Source: Actinoplanes sandaracinus
GTDB lineage: Bacteria; Actinomycetota; Actinomycetes; Mycobacteriales; Micromonosporaceae
Assembly: GCF_030009775.1 (NCBI RefSeq)
Contig: NZ_JASCTH010000015.1
Span: 175,006 to 239,005 of the forward strand
DNA length: 64,000 nucleotides
Reading direction: 5' to 3'
The position numbers and the translations under genes were made by a program. Below, piece by piece: positions 37,373 through 45,089 of the stretch; the first letter of the stretch is position 1; each line of letters begins with the position of its first letter. The notes beneath the pieces were generated by a model. The model was not told the DNA's origin and ran no database searches. It worked only from the letters and a program-made list of their open reading frames with translations.

Positions 37373-37873
37373 TCAGCCGACGACGACCAGGCGGGCCGTG
37401 ACGGCCGTACCCTCGCGGACCCCGCCGGCGCCGACCTTCACGCCGATCTTCACGGCGCTCCGTTCGGCCTTCTCGCGGTCCTGGACGACACGCGACTTCT
37501 CGCCGTACGCCCAGGTCAGCTCGAAGCCGTCGGACGATTTGACGGTGAACCCCGAGGCGTCCGCGGCGGTCACCTCGCCACGCTGCACGACCACGGTGCG
37601 GTCCACTCCGTCGCGGCCACGCACCACCACCTCACCGTGCAGCGTGTTCTTTCGCAGCAGCTTGCGCACCAGGCGCGGCCTGGCGGCCGTCTCCGCGCCG
37701 GTGCCGGCGGCCTCTTCGCCGGTGTCGGCCGTGGTGTAGCCCACGGCCTCCAGAGCGACGCTCTCCAGGGCCACGGCCTCCGCGGCGACGTCGCCGGCCG
37801 GTGCGGCGCCGCATCCGGTCACGGCCAGAGCCAGAGCGAGGGACAGGATCAGAGCCTTCGGTGTACGAGTCAT
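37373..37873 (-). CDS. Lipoprotein with C-terminal beta domain
   Basis: A 166-residue exported protein with lipobox AVTGC (Cys21), an acidic Ala/Glu-rich spacer, then a basic turn (RPRLVRKLLRKNTLHGEVVV) and a beta-rich domain ending VREGTAVTARLVVVG. The last 90 residues resemble a small OB-like or DUF5666-type beta barrel (GFTVKSSDGFELTW). It lies immediately downstream of, and on the same strand as, a histidine kinase, 35 bases apart, so it may be its target or envelope sensor. Confidence 0.75.
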   Translation of the reverse strand: MTRTPKALILSLALALAVTGCGAAPAGDVAAEAVALESVALEAVGYTTADTGEEAAGTGAETAARPRLVRKLLRKNTLHGEVVVRGRDGVDRTVVVQRGEVTAADASGFTVKSSDGFELTWAYGEKSRVVQDREKAERSAVKIGVKVGAGGVREGTAVTARLVVVG

Positions 37874-37908
37874 ACGAGCGATCCTGAGCCCGCGGCGATC
37901 GAGCCGGG

Positions 37909-39264
37909 TCAGGCCGATGTTCGAGTTCGGTAAGGAAGCTCGACGGTGAACATCGCGCCGCCCTCGGGCGCGTGGGCGGCGCTGATCCGGCCGCCGAGCC
38001 GGGTCACCAGCCGGGCGGCGAGAGCCAGGCCGAGACCACTGCCGACCTTGCGCACGCCGCGATAGCGCCGGTTCAGCTCGCCCCGCTCGAACGCGACGGC
38101 CAGGTCGTCGTCGGTGAATCCGGGGCCGCCGTCGCGCACCTGCAGGATCCCGCTCTCCTCGCCGGCCCGGACCGCCAGGACCAGTGGCGCACCGGCCGGA
38201 ACCACCCGCAGCGCGTTCTCGCAGAGACCGTCGAGCACCTGACGGATGCGGCCCGGGTCGGTGTGCACGGTCACCGGGTCGTCCGGCGCCTCCACCGACA
38301 GGGCCGGGCCGTCGGCGGCGCACCGGGCCTCCCACGCCCGGCCCGCCTCCCGGACGAGCTCGGCCAGGTCCACCTCGGTGACGTCGAGCGGCAGGTCGGC
38401 GGCCTCCAGGCGGGAGAGCACCAGCAGGTCGGAGATCAGCCGGTCCAGACGTTGCGCCTCGGCGAGCATGGTCGAGCCGGCCGGGGCCACGTCGCCGTCG
38501 GTGATCACCCGGTCGGCGAGGGCCTCGGCGTAGCCGCGGATGGTGGCCAACGGCGTACGCAACTCGTGCGAGACCGACAGCAGGAAGTCCCGCTCGCGGC
38601 CTTCGCTGGTCTGCAGGGCCGTCGCCAGCTCGTTGAACGAGTCGGCGAGCCGGACCGCCTCGGCGGGGCCGTGCCGGGCGATCCGCACCGACCGGTCCCC
38701 GGCGGAGAGACGGCCGGCGGCGGCCGCGGCCAACCTGATCGGCCCAGCCACGAAACGGGCCAGCAGGGCGCCGGCCAGGATGCCGCCGGACAGGCCGGCG
38801 AGCAGGGCGATCCAGACACCGCTGAGGACGCGCATCGCGGTGCCGGTCGCCTCCTTCCTGGTCAGCACGACGCCGCTGGAGACGCCGGGCAGCGGGCGGC
38901 CGGCGACGAACGACCGACGGCCGCCGACCTGGGCCCGAAGATCGACCGTCTCCCCCGCGATCACCTGCCGCACGACCCGTGGCGGAAGCCCGGCACGGTC
39001 CACGCGGCCGTTCCTGATCAGGTAGATCTCCACGTCCTCGGCGCGCAGCCGCTCGGCGATCCGGGCCCGCGCCGCCGGCCGCTCATCGGTGAGCAGCTCG
39101 ACCGCGAGAACGGTCTTGTCCACCAGCTCGGCCCGGATCTGGGTGTTCACCGAACGGATCGCGAACGGGACCGCCACCAGGGCGGTCACGATCACGGCGA
39201 CCACGGCGGTCGCGGCGGTCACCAGGACGGTGCGGCCGGTCAGCGTACGGAAGAAGTCACGCAT
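37909..39264 (-). CDS. Sensor histidine kinase
   Basis: A 451-residue membrane kinase. Helices at about 13-35 and 145-170 flank a ~105-residue extracytoplasmic sensor; a HAMP domain follows to ~220. The phosphoacceptor is His233 in SVSHELRTPLATI. The ATPase domain shows the N box CENALRVV, the G1 box DGGPGF and the G2 box GSGLGLALAARL. The start overlaps the regulator's stop by eight bases. The sensed signal is likely envelope-related since the adjacent lipoprotein gene follows. Confidence 0.94.
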   Translation of the reverse strand: MRDFFRTLTGRTVLVTAATAVVAVIVTALVAVPFAIRSVNTQIRAELVDKTVLAVELLTDERPAARARIAERLRAEDVEIYLIRNGRVDRAGLPPRVVRQVIAGETVDLRAQVGGRRSFVAGRPLPGVSSGVVLTRKEATGTAMRVLSGVWIALLAGLSGGILAGALLARFVAGPIRLAAAAAGRLSAGDRSVRIARHGPAEAVRLADSFNELATALQTSEGRERDFLLSVSHELRTPLATIRGYAEALADRVITDGDVAPAGSTMLAEAQRLDRLISDLLVLSRLEAADLPLDVTEVDLAELVREAGRAWEARCAADGPALSVEAPDDPVTVHTDPGRIRQVLDGLCENALRVVPAGAPLVLAVRAGEESGILQVRDGGPGFTDDDLAVAFERGELNRRYRGVRKVGSGLGLALAARLVTRLGGRISAAHAPEGGAMFTVELPYRTRTSA

Positions 39265-39946
39265 CGGCGGTGTATCCGACGCCGCGGACGGTGCGGATCA
39301 GCGAGGCCGCCGCCCCGAGCTTGGCCCGCACCTGTGCCACGTGCACGTCGACGGTGCGGGTGCCGGCGTGCGAGGCGTAGCCCCAGACCGCGGCCAGCAG
39401 CTCCTCCCGGGTGAAGACCCGGCCCGGACGGCCCAGCAGATGCGCGAGCAGGTCGAACTCGGTGGCCGTCAGGGTCAGCGGGCGCCCGTCCAGGGTGACG
39501 GCCCGGCGCCCGGGATCGAGAGCCAGAGGACCGAGGACGCGGGCCCGATCGGGTTCGGCGGAGACCGCGGCCCGGCGCAGCAGCGCCTTGACCCGCGTCA
39601 CCAGCTCGCGGGGACTGAACGGCTTCGTCACGTAATCGTCGCCGCCCAGCTCCAGCCCGAGGATCCGGTCGACCTCGTCGTCGCGGGCGGTCAGGAAGAC
39701 CACCGGGGTCCAGTCGCCGTCGGCGCGCAGGAGGCGGCAGATCTCGGTGCCGGGAAGGCCCGGCAGCGCGATGTCGAGGATGCACGCGACCGGGCGCAGC
39801 CGGCGGGCGGCGGCCAGCCCGGCCGTCCCGTCGTGCTCGACCTGCACGCCGAAGCCCTCCCGGCTCAGATAGAGGCGGACCAGGTCGGCGATCGGCCGTT
39901 CGTCCTCGACCACGAGGACCAGTCCCCTGCCCGGCGCGTCCGTCAC
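39257..39946 (-). CDS. OmpR-type response regulator
   Basis: A 229-residue regulator. The receiver has the acidic pocket VVEDERP, phosphoacceptor Asp58 (ILDIALPG), Thr86 and Lys108 (YVTKPF). The effector is an OmpR/PhoB winged helix ending TVDVHVAQVRAKLG and IRTVRGVGYTADA. The GTG at 39946 gives the standard length; a longer in-frame extension upstream is non-coding. It pairs with the following histidine kinase. Confidence 0.94.
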   Translation of the reverse strand: MTDAPGRGLVLVVEDERPIADLVRLYLSREGFGVQVEHDGTAGLAAARRLRPVACILDIALPGLPGTEICRLLRADGDWTPVVFLTARDDEVDRILGLELGGDDYVTKPFSPRELVTRVKALLRRAAVSAEPDRARVLGPLALDPGRRAVTLDGRPLTLTATEFDLLAHLLGRPGRVFTREELLAAVWGYASHAGTRTVDVHVAQVRAKLGAAASLIRTVRGVGYTADA

Positions 39947-40546
39947 CGCCCCATCATGCCGCCGTGCCGCGCCCGGTGATGTTCGGAGAACGTAAGAGCG
40001 CCACCCAACTCGACCGGGTGACCCGTGCGTGTCCCACCGGTTCGCCGGACATCGACGGTTCTCGGGTGGCGAGCAGCGGCCGGCGGCGGCCGGGCGCGCT
40101 CCCACGAACGCTCTGGAAGCGCTTTCGTCGCGTGCTATAAAGGCGAAAGCGCCAGGCCCGCGGGCGCGGTCACCCGCGAGTCCACACGCGCATCTGACCG
40201 CCACGTGCCGGGCGAGGCGTCGAACACGGGGGGATGCCTCGCCCACCTGGCGCCGTCCCCGCGCCCGAGCCGTGACCGCGCCCGCGCCGTCACCCCCGCC
40301 GTCTTAGCCCCCGCCCGTGCGGTCGCCACACACCCCGCGCCGTCTCAGCCCAGCCGTACCTTCGCCGCGCGCCCCGGGCCGTCTCCGCGCAGCAGCCCGG
40401 TGGGCGCGCCGCGGCCGTGAGCGGGCCGGGCCTCGCGGGGACCGCCACGGGAGGCGTGGATTTCGGTGGGGCGGCCCACGGCGTACCGGAGAAGCGGTTT
40501 CAGGTTTTGAGGTGAGGCGGACCCGAAGCGGGGAAGGATTGACCGC
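39947..40546. other. 600-base intergenic region with repeats, no convincing gene
   Basis: Short open frames here are Arg/Pro/Ala-rich and have no ribosome site or recognisable motif. The left part holds a palindrome with a TATAAA centre (40119-40152). The right part (40250-40400) has four loose repeats of a CGCCGTC core. It separates the divergent response-regulator and hydroquinone-reductase genes. Confidence 0.6.
40119..40152. promoter_or_regulatory. Inverted repeat enclosing a TATAAA box
   Basis: GCGCTTTCG (40119-40127) and CGAAAGCGC (40144-40152) are perfect arms around a 16-base loop containing TGCTATAAAG. An extended -10 element framed by an operator is the simplest reading. The nearest starts are 170 bases left and 395 bases right. 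Confidence 0.45.
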
Positions 40547-41551
40547 ATGACCTACGTGAATCCGGCGGGGGAGTTCACCCGCGACCAGCGGTACATCGCC
40601 ACCCGGATCACCGCGGACGGGCGGGACGGCTTCCCGGTCGAGGCCGGGCGATATCGGCTGGTGGTCAGCCGGGCGTGCCCGTGGGCGAACCGGTCGATCA
40701 TCGTGCGGCGGCTCCTCGGGCTGGAGGACGCCCTGTCGATGGGCATCGCCGGGCCGACGCACGACGAACGGAGCTGGTCCTTCGACCTGGACCCGGAGGG
40801 TCGCGATCCGGTGCTGGGAATCGAACGGCTCCAGGAGGCCTTCCTGGCCCGCTTTCCCGACTACGACAAGGGGATCACCGTTCCCGCCCTCGTCGACGTG
40901 CCCACCGGAAAGGTCGTCACCAACGACTTCCCGCAGATCACCATCGATCTGTCGCTGGAGTGGACGCGATTTCACCGGCCCGGGGCGCCGCAGCTGTATC
41001 CGGAGACCCTGCGGGGCGAGATCGACGACGTCAACGAGGTCGTCTTCAAAGACGTGAACAACGGCGTCTACCGGGCTGGTTTCGCCGGCTCACAGGAGGC
41101 CTACGAGAAGGCGTTCGAGCGTTTGTTCAACCGCCTCGACTGGCTCTCCGCACGGCTGGAGGGACAGCGTTACCTGGTCGGCGACACGATTACCGAGGCC
41201 GACGTGCGGCTGTTCACGACGCTCGCCCGGTTCGACGCCGTCTATCACGGCCATTTCAAGTGCAACCGGCAGAAACTCAACGAGATGCCGGTGCTGTGGG
41301 CCTATGCGCGCGACCTCTTCCAGACGCCCGGATTCGGCGACACGATCGACTTCGTGCACATCAAACGGCACTACTACGAGGTGCACCGCGACATCAACCC
41401 GACCGGCGTCGTCCCGGTGGGCCCGGACCTCAGCGGCTGGCTGACGCCGCACGGCCGCGAGCGGCTGGGCGGCCGCCCCTTCGGCGACGGCACTCCCCCG
41501 CCCCCGCCGTCACCGGCCGAAACCGTCCCCGCCGCCCACCGTGCCGGGTGA
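40547..41551 (+). CDS. Glutathionyl-hydroquinone reductase-like GST (Xi class)
   Basis: A 334-residue enzyme of the YqjG/ECM4 group, which reductively removes a thiol from thiol-hydroquinone adducts. The catalytic Cys44 lies in SRACPWANR; GPTHDERSWSFDLDPEG and ERLFNRLDWLSARLEGQRYL are characteristic. The C-terminal Pro-rich tail is extra. Actinomycetes generally use mycothiol rather than glutathione, so mycothiol adducts may be the substrate (inference). GGGGAAGG precedes the ATG by about eight bases. Confidence 0.92.
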   Translation: MTYVNPAGEFTRDQRYIATRITADGRDGFPVEAGRYRLVVSRACPWANRSIIVRRLLGLEDALSMGIAGPTHDERSWSFDLDPEGRDPVLGIERLQEAFLARFPDYDKGITVPALVDVPTGKVVTNDFPQITIDLSLEWTRFHRPGAPQLYPETLRGEIDDVNEVVFKDVNNGVYRAGFAGSQEAYEKAFERLFNRLDWLSARLEGQRYLVGDTITEADVRLFTTLARFDAVYHGHFKCNRQKLNEMPVLWAYARDLFQTPGFGDTIDFVHIKRHYYEVHRDINPTGVVPVGPDLSGWLTPHGRERLGGRPFGDGTPPPPPSPAETVPAAHRAG

Positions 41552-41567
41552 CTTCAGGTTCCGCGAA

Positions 41568-41781
41568 TCAGGTCCACCGGCCCCGTTTGGCGTCGCGTTC
41601 GTCGCGCTTCTTCGCGGCCACCGCGTGCTCGACCAGTTGAAGGGGCCCGTCGCGAAACGGATCGATCGTGACCAGGACGCGGTCTCGATGCCGCCTCGCC
41701 CCAGTAGGTCAGATAGCGTTCCTCCGTCTCGCGGCCTTCGACGAAGGCGAGGATCTCGCGCCGCTGAGCTTTGGCGGTCAC
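41568..41781 (-). pseudogene. rloB: RloB-like gene remnant, frameshifted and truncated
   Basis: From the GTG at 41781 the frame reads VTAKAQRREILAFVEGRETE then ERYLTYWGEA, the RloB N-terminus (family hallmark: strand, EG, TE, Y). After WGEA it slips. Removing one C near 41691-41692 restores HRDRVLVTIDPFRDGPLQLV then AAKKRDERDAKRGR, the expected continuation. That frame then stops at 41568, about 71 codons in, against roughly 200 for the family. The catalytic half is missing. It lies 26 bases after the ATPase remnant, the normal RloA-RloB order. Confidence 0.7.
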
Positions 41782-41807
41782 GTGCCGGACAGGTGGTCCC
41801 GAGCACC

Positions 41808-43003
41808 TCACCGGCTGTGCTCGGCGGTCGCGGGGCGCACCGCGTCGGCGAATTGCTGCCGCGACAGGATGGGCACCGCACCGTACCGTCCGGCCAGGTA
41901 TCGACGACCGATCGCCTCCTCCTTGCGCGGCGCCAGATCGGCCAATCCGTAGAGGCGGGAACCGCCGTCGTCCCGTTTCTCCGTGAACCACACCTGGTCC
42001 CGGCCAAGGGGAGAGACGGTGCCCGGTTCACCGAGCAGAGCAGCGTCGTGCGAATTGAAGATCAGCTGCGCGCGGGCGGGATTGGTGGCGGGGTCCTGGA
42101 AGAGCCGGACCAGTTCGACGACCAGGGCCGGGTGAAGACTGGCGTCCAGTTCATGGGCGAGCAGCACGGAACCCTCCGCGAGCGCGGTGAGTACCGGGCC
42201 TGCCAATCCGAACCAGACCAGTGTCCCCCGCGATTCGTCGTCAACGCTCATGGCGACATCCGCATCGGCTCCGCGATGGGTGAGCATCACCCGAACGACG
42301 CGACGCCGGCGCTGTCGGCGGTCTGCTCGGACTCTTCCTCCTGACCGAGGATGATGCGTACGGCCCGTTGCATCCGTTCCCGCGTGACCGGATCCGGCTC
42401 GATCTGCTGGGCACCGGTGACGCCGAGGCCCGCCGCCTTCAGGAACGCGAGGACTCGGTCACGCGAGGCGGGATCGTCCAGAAGCTGTGCGGTCAGGGCC
42501 TGCCGGAATTGACGGCTGCCTGCCTCGGCGATCAACAGGTTCCGCTCGAACCACGCGTAGAGCGGCAGGAGCGCGGCATGGTTCGCCGAGGCAGCGGTGG
42601 ACAGGAACAGCGCATTCGGGCGCAGCAACTCGACGATGGCCCGGCCCTTGGCCCGTTCCACCGAGCCCAGATCGACAACATCGCCGCGACGATGAAACAG
42701 CAGCGCGGGACGACCGCGTGGATGGCGGTACGCCCACTCCTCCACGATCCGCGTGTCGTCCAGGACGAATCCGTACTCATGGCGGACGCCGTTGAGGACG
42801 ATGTCGATCTCGAAGCGGGACGGTGCGGACCGTGTGGACGGATCCAGCAGGTAGGGCCGCCGGGTGACACCGCCGGTGGGGTTGCCGAACCGGAGGGACT
42901 GGATGACATGCAGGCGCATGTCATGCATCGCCCGGAGCACGTTGCTCTTGCCGGTGGCGTTCGCCCCGAAGACCCCGGCCAGGAGATGGCACTCAAAGCC
43001 CGT
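41808..43003 (-). pseudogene. rloA: RloA-like AAA ATPase remnant, 5' truncated and frameshifted
   Basis: The frame open from 43003 encodes AGVFGANATGKSNVLRAM with Walker A GANATGKS, but no start codon precedes it and the usual ~60 N-terminal residues are absent, replaced by the end of the MarR gene. It runs to a stop at 42287. The downstream half continues one frame over from about 42290 (VMLTHRGADADV, then LLAHELDASLHP as Walker B, AQLIFNSHDAALLG and LAGRYGAVP) to 41808. These match the COG1106/AAA_15 plan in order. One base lost near 42287-42292 would explain the break; TGATG reinitiation there is an alternative. Confidence 0.75.
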
Positions 43004-43484
43004 TCAGGAGGTCTCGTAACAGGGTGGTGAGCTGGGCCGCCCGCTCCGGCGGAAGGTGGGACAGCAGGCGCTGCTGTTCGGCGAGGCCGGCGGTCACCGC
43101 CTCGTCGGCGAGGGCGTGACCCTGCGGGGTGAGGCGGACCAGGATGCCGCGCCGGTCGTGGGGGTCCGGGGAGCGGGCGACGAGACCGGCTCGCTCCAGG
43201 CGGTCGAGGCGGGCGGTGGTGCCGCCGGTGCTGAGCATCATCGACGCGGCGAGGGCGCCCGGCGAGAGCTGGAACGGGTCGCCGGACCGGCGGAGCGTGG
43301 CGAGGACGTCGAACTCGGCCCGGGCGATGCCGAACCGCGCGTAGGCGCGCTCGGTGGCGTCGCCGGCCAGTTTCGACAGGCGGAAGATGCGGCCGAAGAC
43401 GCCCATCGCCTCGGTGTCGAGGTCGGGACGCTCGCGGGCCCACTGGCCGAGGATCCGGTCGATGTCGTCGGTCACGTTCCCCAT
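42993..43484 (-). CDS. MarR-family regulator, PecS-like
   Basis: A 163-residue regulator. A long N-terminal helix (LGQWARERPDLDTEAMGVFG) precedes the winged helix, as in PecS/HucR urate-type MarR proteins. The DNA-binding part is LSPGALAASMMLSTGGTTARLDRL and the wing is DPHDRRGILVRLTPQG. It starts at the ATG 43484. Its 3' end lies against the RloA remnant. It is divergent from an EamA/PecM-type transporter with palindromes between, as in classical pecS-pecM pairs. Confidence 0.9.
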   Translation of the reverse strand: MGNVTDDIDRILGQWARERPDLDTEAMGVFGRIFRLSKLAGDATERAYARFGIARAEFDVLATLRRSGDPFQLSPGALAASMMLSTGGTTARLDRLERAGLVARSPDPHDRRGILVRLTPQGHALADEAVTAGLAEQQRLLSHLPPERAAQLTTLLRDLLNGL

Positions 43485-43487
43485 TCT

Positions 43488-43532
43488 CTTGATGACAAGC
43501 TTCTCGAACAAGTTTATCTTTGCGTCGAGATA
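43488..43532. promoter_or_regulatory. Candidate PecS-like operators
   Basis: CTTGATGACAAG (43488-43499) is a near-palindrome with perfect CTTG/CAAG ends. TATCTTTGCGTCGAGATA (43515-43532) is an 18-bp imperfect palindrome with TATCT/AGATA ends, the usual size and AT-rich ends for MarR/PecS sites. Both lie in the 73-base gap between divergent starts. Confidence 0.6.
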
Positions 43533-43557
43533 CTTGATGTCGAGGGAGATGGCGCCG

Positions 43558-44805
43558 ATGCGGGTCCTGCTGATCACGGCGATCACCCCGATGCTGTGGG
43601 GAACGACCTATGCGGTGACGACCGAGTTCCTGCCACCCGGGCGCCCGCTGCTCAGCGGGCTGCTGCGGGCGCTGCCCGCCGGGCTGGCCCTGCTCGCGAT
43701 CACCCGGGAGCTGCCCCGCGGCGCCTGGTGGTGGAAGTCCGCGGTGCTCGGGGCGCTCAACATCGGGATCTTCTTCGCGCTGCTCTTCGTGACCGCCTAC
43801 CGGCTGCCGGGCGGCATGGCGGCCGTGCTCGGGGCGGTGCAGCCGCTGCTGGTCGCCGGGCTCAGCGTGCTCCTGCTGGCGGAGCGCGTCTCTCTGCGTA
43901 CCGTGCTGGCGGGGTTGATCGGCGCGACGGGCGTAGCCCTCGCCGTGCTGACCAGCGCCGCCCACCTCGACCCGGTCGGGGTTGTCGCCGGCCTCGCCGG
44001 CGCCGGCACCATGGCGGTCGGCCTGGTGCTCACCAAACGCTGGGGGCGTCCCGCGGTCTCGCTGCTCACCGCCACCGGCTGGCAGCTCACGGCGGGAGGT
44101 CTGCTGCTGGTCCCGGTCACCCTCCTGGCGGAGGGCCCGCCGCCCGCACTGTCCATGACAAACCTCGCGGGGTACGCCTACCTGTCGCTGATCGGGACGG
44201 CCCTGGCCTACACGCTCTGGTTCCGCGGGCTGGAACTGCTGCCGGCCACCCGGGTGTCGCTGCTCAGCCTGCTCGCCCCGCTCACCGCGACGGTGGCCGG
44301 CTGGGCCGCTCTCGGCCAGGCGCTGACGCCGGTGCAGCTGGCCGGCATGGCCATCGCGTTCGGCGCGGTGTTGTGGGGCCAGTCATCGCATGTCGGCCGT
44401 GGTGACCACCCGGCTCGGAAAACCGGTGCGGGCCGCCCGCAGCATGGCCCGGCCCACCTCGCCGGTGGTGGTGACGAAGCGCGGCGCGACCCGGCGGATC
44501 ATCGGGACCAGCGGCGCGAGCAGCGTGTAAGCGGTGTTGTGCCAGCCGGTCTTCGAGCGGACCCCGTGAGTCGGCTGGATGAAGCCGGGGCGGAACGCGT
44601 AACCGTTGCGGAAGAGGTCCATGACCTCGCGCTCGGTGCGGGCCTTGACCCGCGACCACATCAGCCGGCTGTGCGCGTCGGTGCCCTCGCCGGAGACGTA
44701 GACGAAGGTCACGTCCGGGTTGAGCGGGGCCAGGGCGCGGGCCGCGGCGAGCGGGAAGTCGTAGGACACGCGGGTGTAGGCCGCCTCGTCCATCCCCACC
44801 GATGA
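43558..44805 (+). CDS. EamA/DMT-family exporter (PecM-like) with long antisense extension
   Basis: Ten membrane helices in two EamA repeats from VLLITAITPMLWGTTYAV to GQALTPVQLAGMAIAFGAVL, about 278 residues, the full family length. The frame has no stop there and runs 137 more codons (polar, Arg/Gly/Asp-rich, to 44805) antisense to the NmrA-like gene. That extension has no membrane helix and mirrors the other gene's codons, so it is probably not selected; a lost stop codon is likely. The second ATG (43558) has GGGAG nine bases upstream. It probably exports a metabolite sensed by the divergent MarR protein. Confidence 0.85.
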   Translation: MRVLLITAITPMLWGTTYAVTTEFLPPGRPLLSGLLRALPAGLALLAITRELPRGAWWWKSAVLGALNIGIFFALLFVTAYRLPGGMAAVLGAVQPLLVAGLSVLLLAERVSLRTVLAGLIGATGVALAVLTSAAHLDPVGVVAGLAGAGTMAVGLVLTKRWGRPAVSLLTATGWQLTAGGLLLVPVTLLAEGPPPALSMTNLAGYAYLSLIGTALAYTLWFRGLELLPATRVSLLSLLAPLTATVAGWAALGQALTPVQLAGMAIAFGAVLWGQSSHVGRGDHPARKTGAGRPQHGPAHLAGGGDEARRDPADHRDQRREQRVSGVVPAGLRADPVSRLDEAGAERVTVAEEVHDLALGAGLDPRPHQPAVRVGALAGDVDEGHVRVERGQGAGRGEREVVGHAGVGRLVHPHR

Positions 44806-45027
44806 CACGCCCAGACAGTAGAAGCAGGCGTCGTAACCGCCGAGGTCGCCCTCGACCGGGGTGAGATCGGTGAAGTCGGCGAGCGTCACCTCGCGCAGTT
44901 TCGGGTGCTGGACACCGGTCGGGCCGCGGGTCACCACCAGCACGCCGGTCACGTCCGGAGCGAGCAGGCACTCGCGCAGGACGCCCTGGCCGACCATCCC
45001 GGTGGCGCCGAACACGATCACCCGCAT
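44383..45027 (-). CDS. Atypical SDR, NAD(P)-binding NmrA/HTATIP2-like protein
   Basis: A 214-residue Rossmann protein. The nucleotide loop is VIVFGATGMVGQGVLREC (GxTGxxG), followed by DACFYCLGVSSVGMDEAAY and the Tyr/Ser region FVYVSGEGTDAH. The family binds NAD(P) and often acts as a redox sensor rather than an enzyme. The start is the ATG at 45027. Its coding strand is fully overlapped at the 3' side by the EamA frame. Confidence 0.88.
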   Translation of the reverse strand: MRVIVFGATGMVGQGVLRECLLAPDVTGVLVVTRGPTGVQHPKLREVTLADFTDLTPVEGDLGGYDACFYCLGVSSVGMDEAAYTRVSYDFPLAAARALAPLNPDVTFVYVSGEGTDAHSRLMWSRVKARTEREVMDLFRNGYAFRPGFIQPTHGVRSKTGWHNTAYTLLAPLVPMIRRVAPRFVTTTGEVGRAMLRAARTGFPSRVVTTADMR

Positions 45028-45076
45028 GCCTCCATTGTGCCGCTCGCGGGGGGCGGAAAACGTCGTACCCCGGGCC

Positions 45077-45082
45077 TAGGGT
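45077..45082 (+). promoter_or_regulatory. -10 box TAGGGT, leaderless start of the SWIM-DUF5691 operon
   Basis: TAGGGT ends seven bases before the GTG at 45090; no ribosome site is present. This marks the promoter of the four-gene operon ending at 52724. Confidence 0.55.
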
Positions 45083-45089
45083 CTTTGAC

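Noticed and set aside
40025..40420. A 131-codon plus-strand frame in the 40 kb gap
   Set aside because: Arg/Ala/Pro-rich, no ribosome site, no motif and several overlapping frames of equal quality.
42993..43484. Possibility that the MarR gene is part of the decayed defence locus
   Set aside because: It is intact and forms a normal divergent pair with the EamA exporter; only its 3' end touches the remnant.
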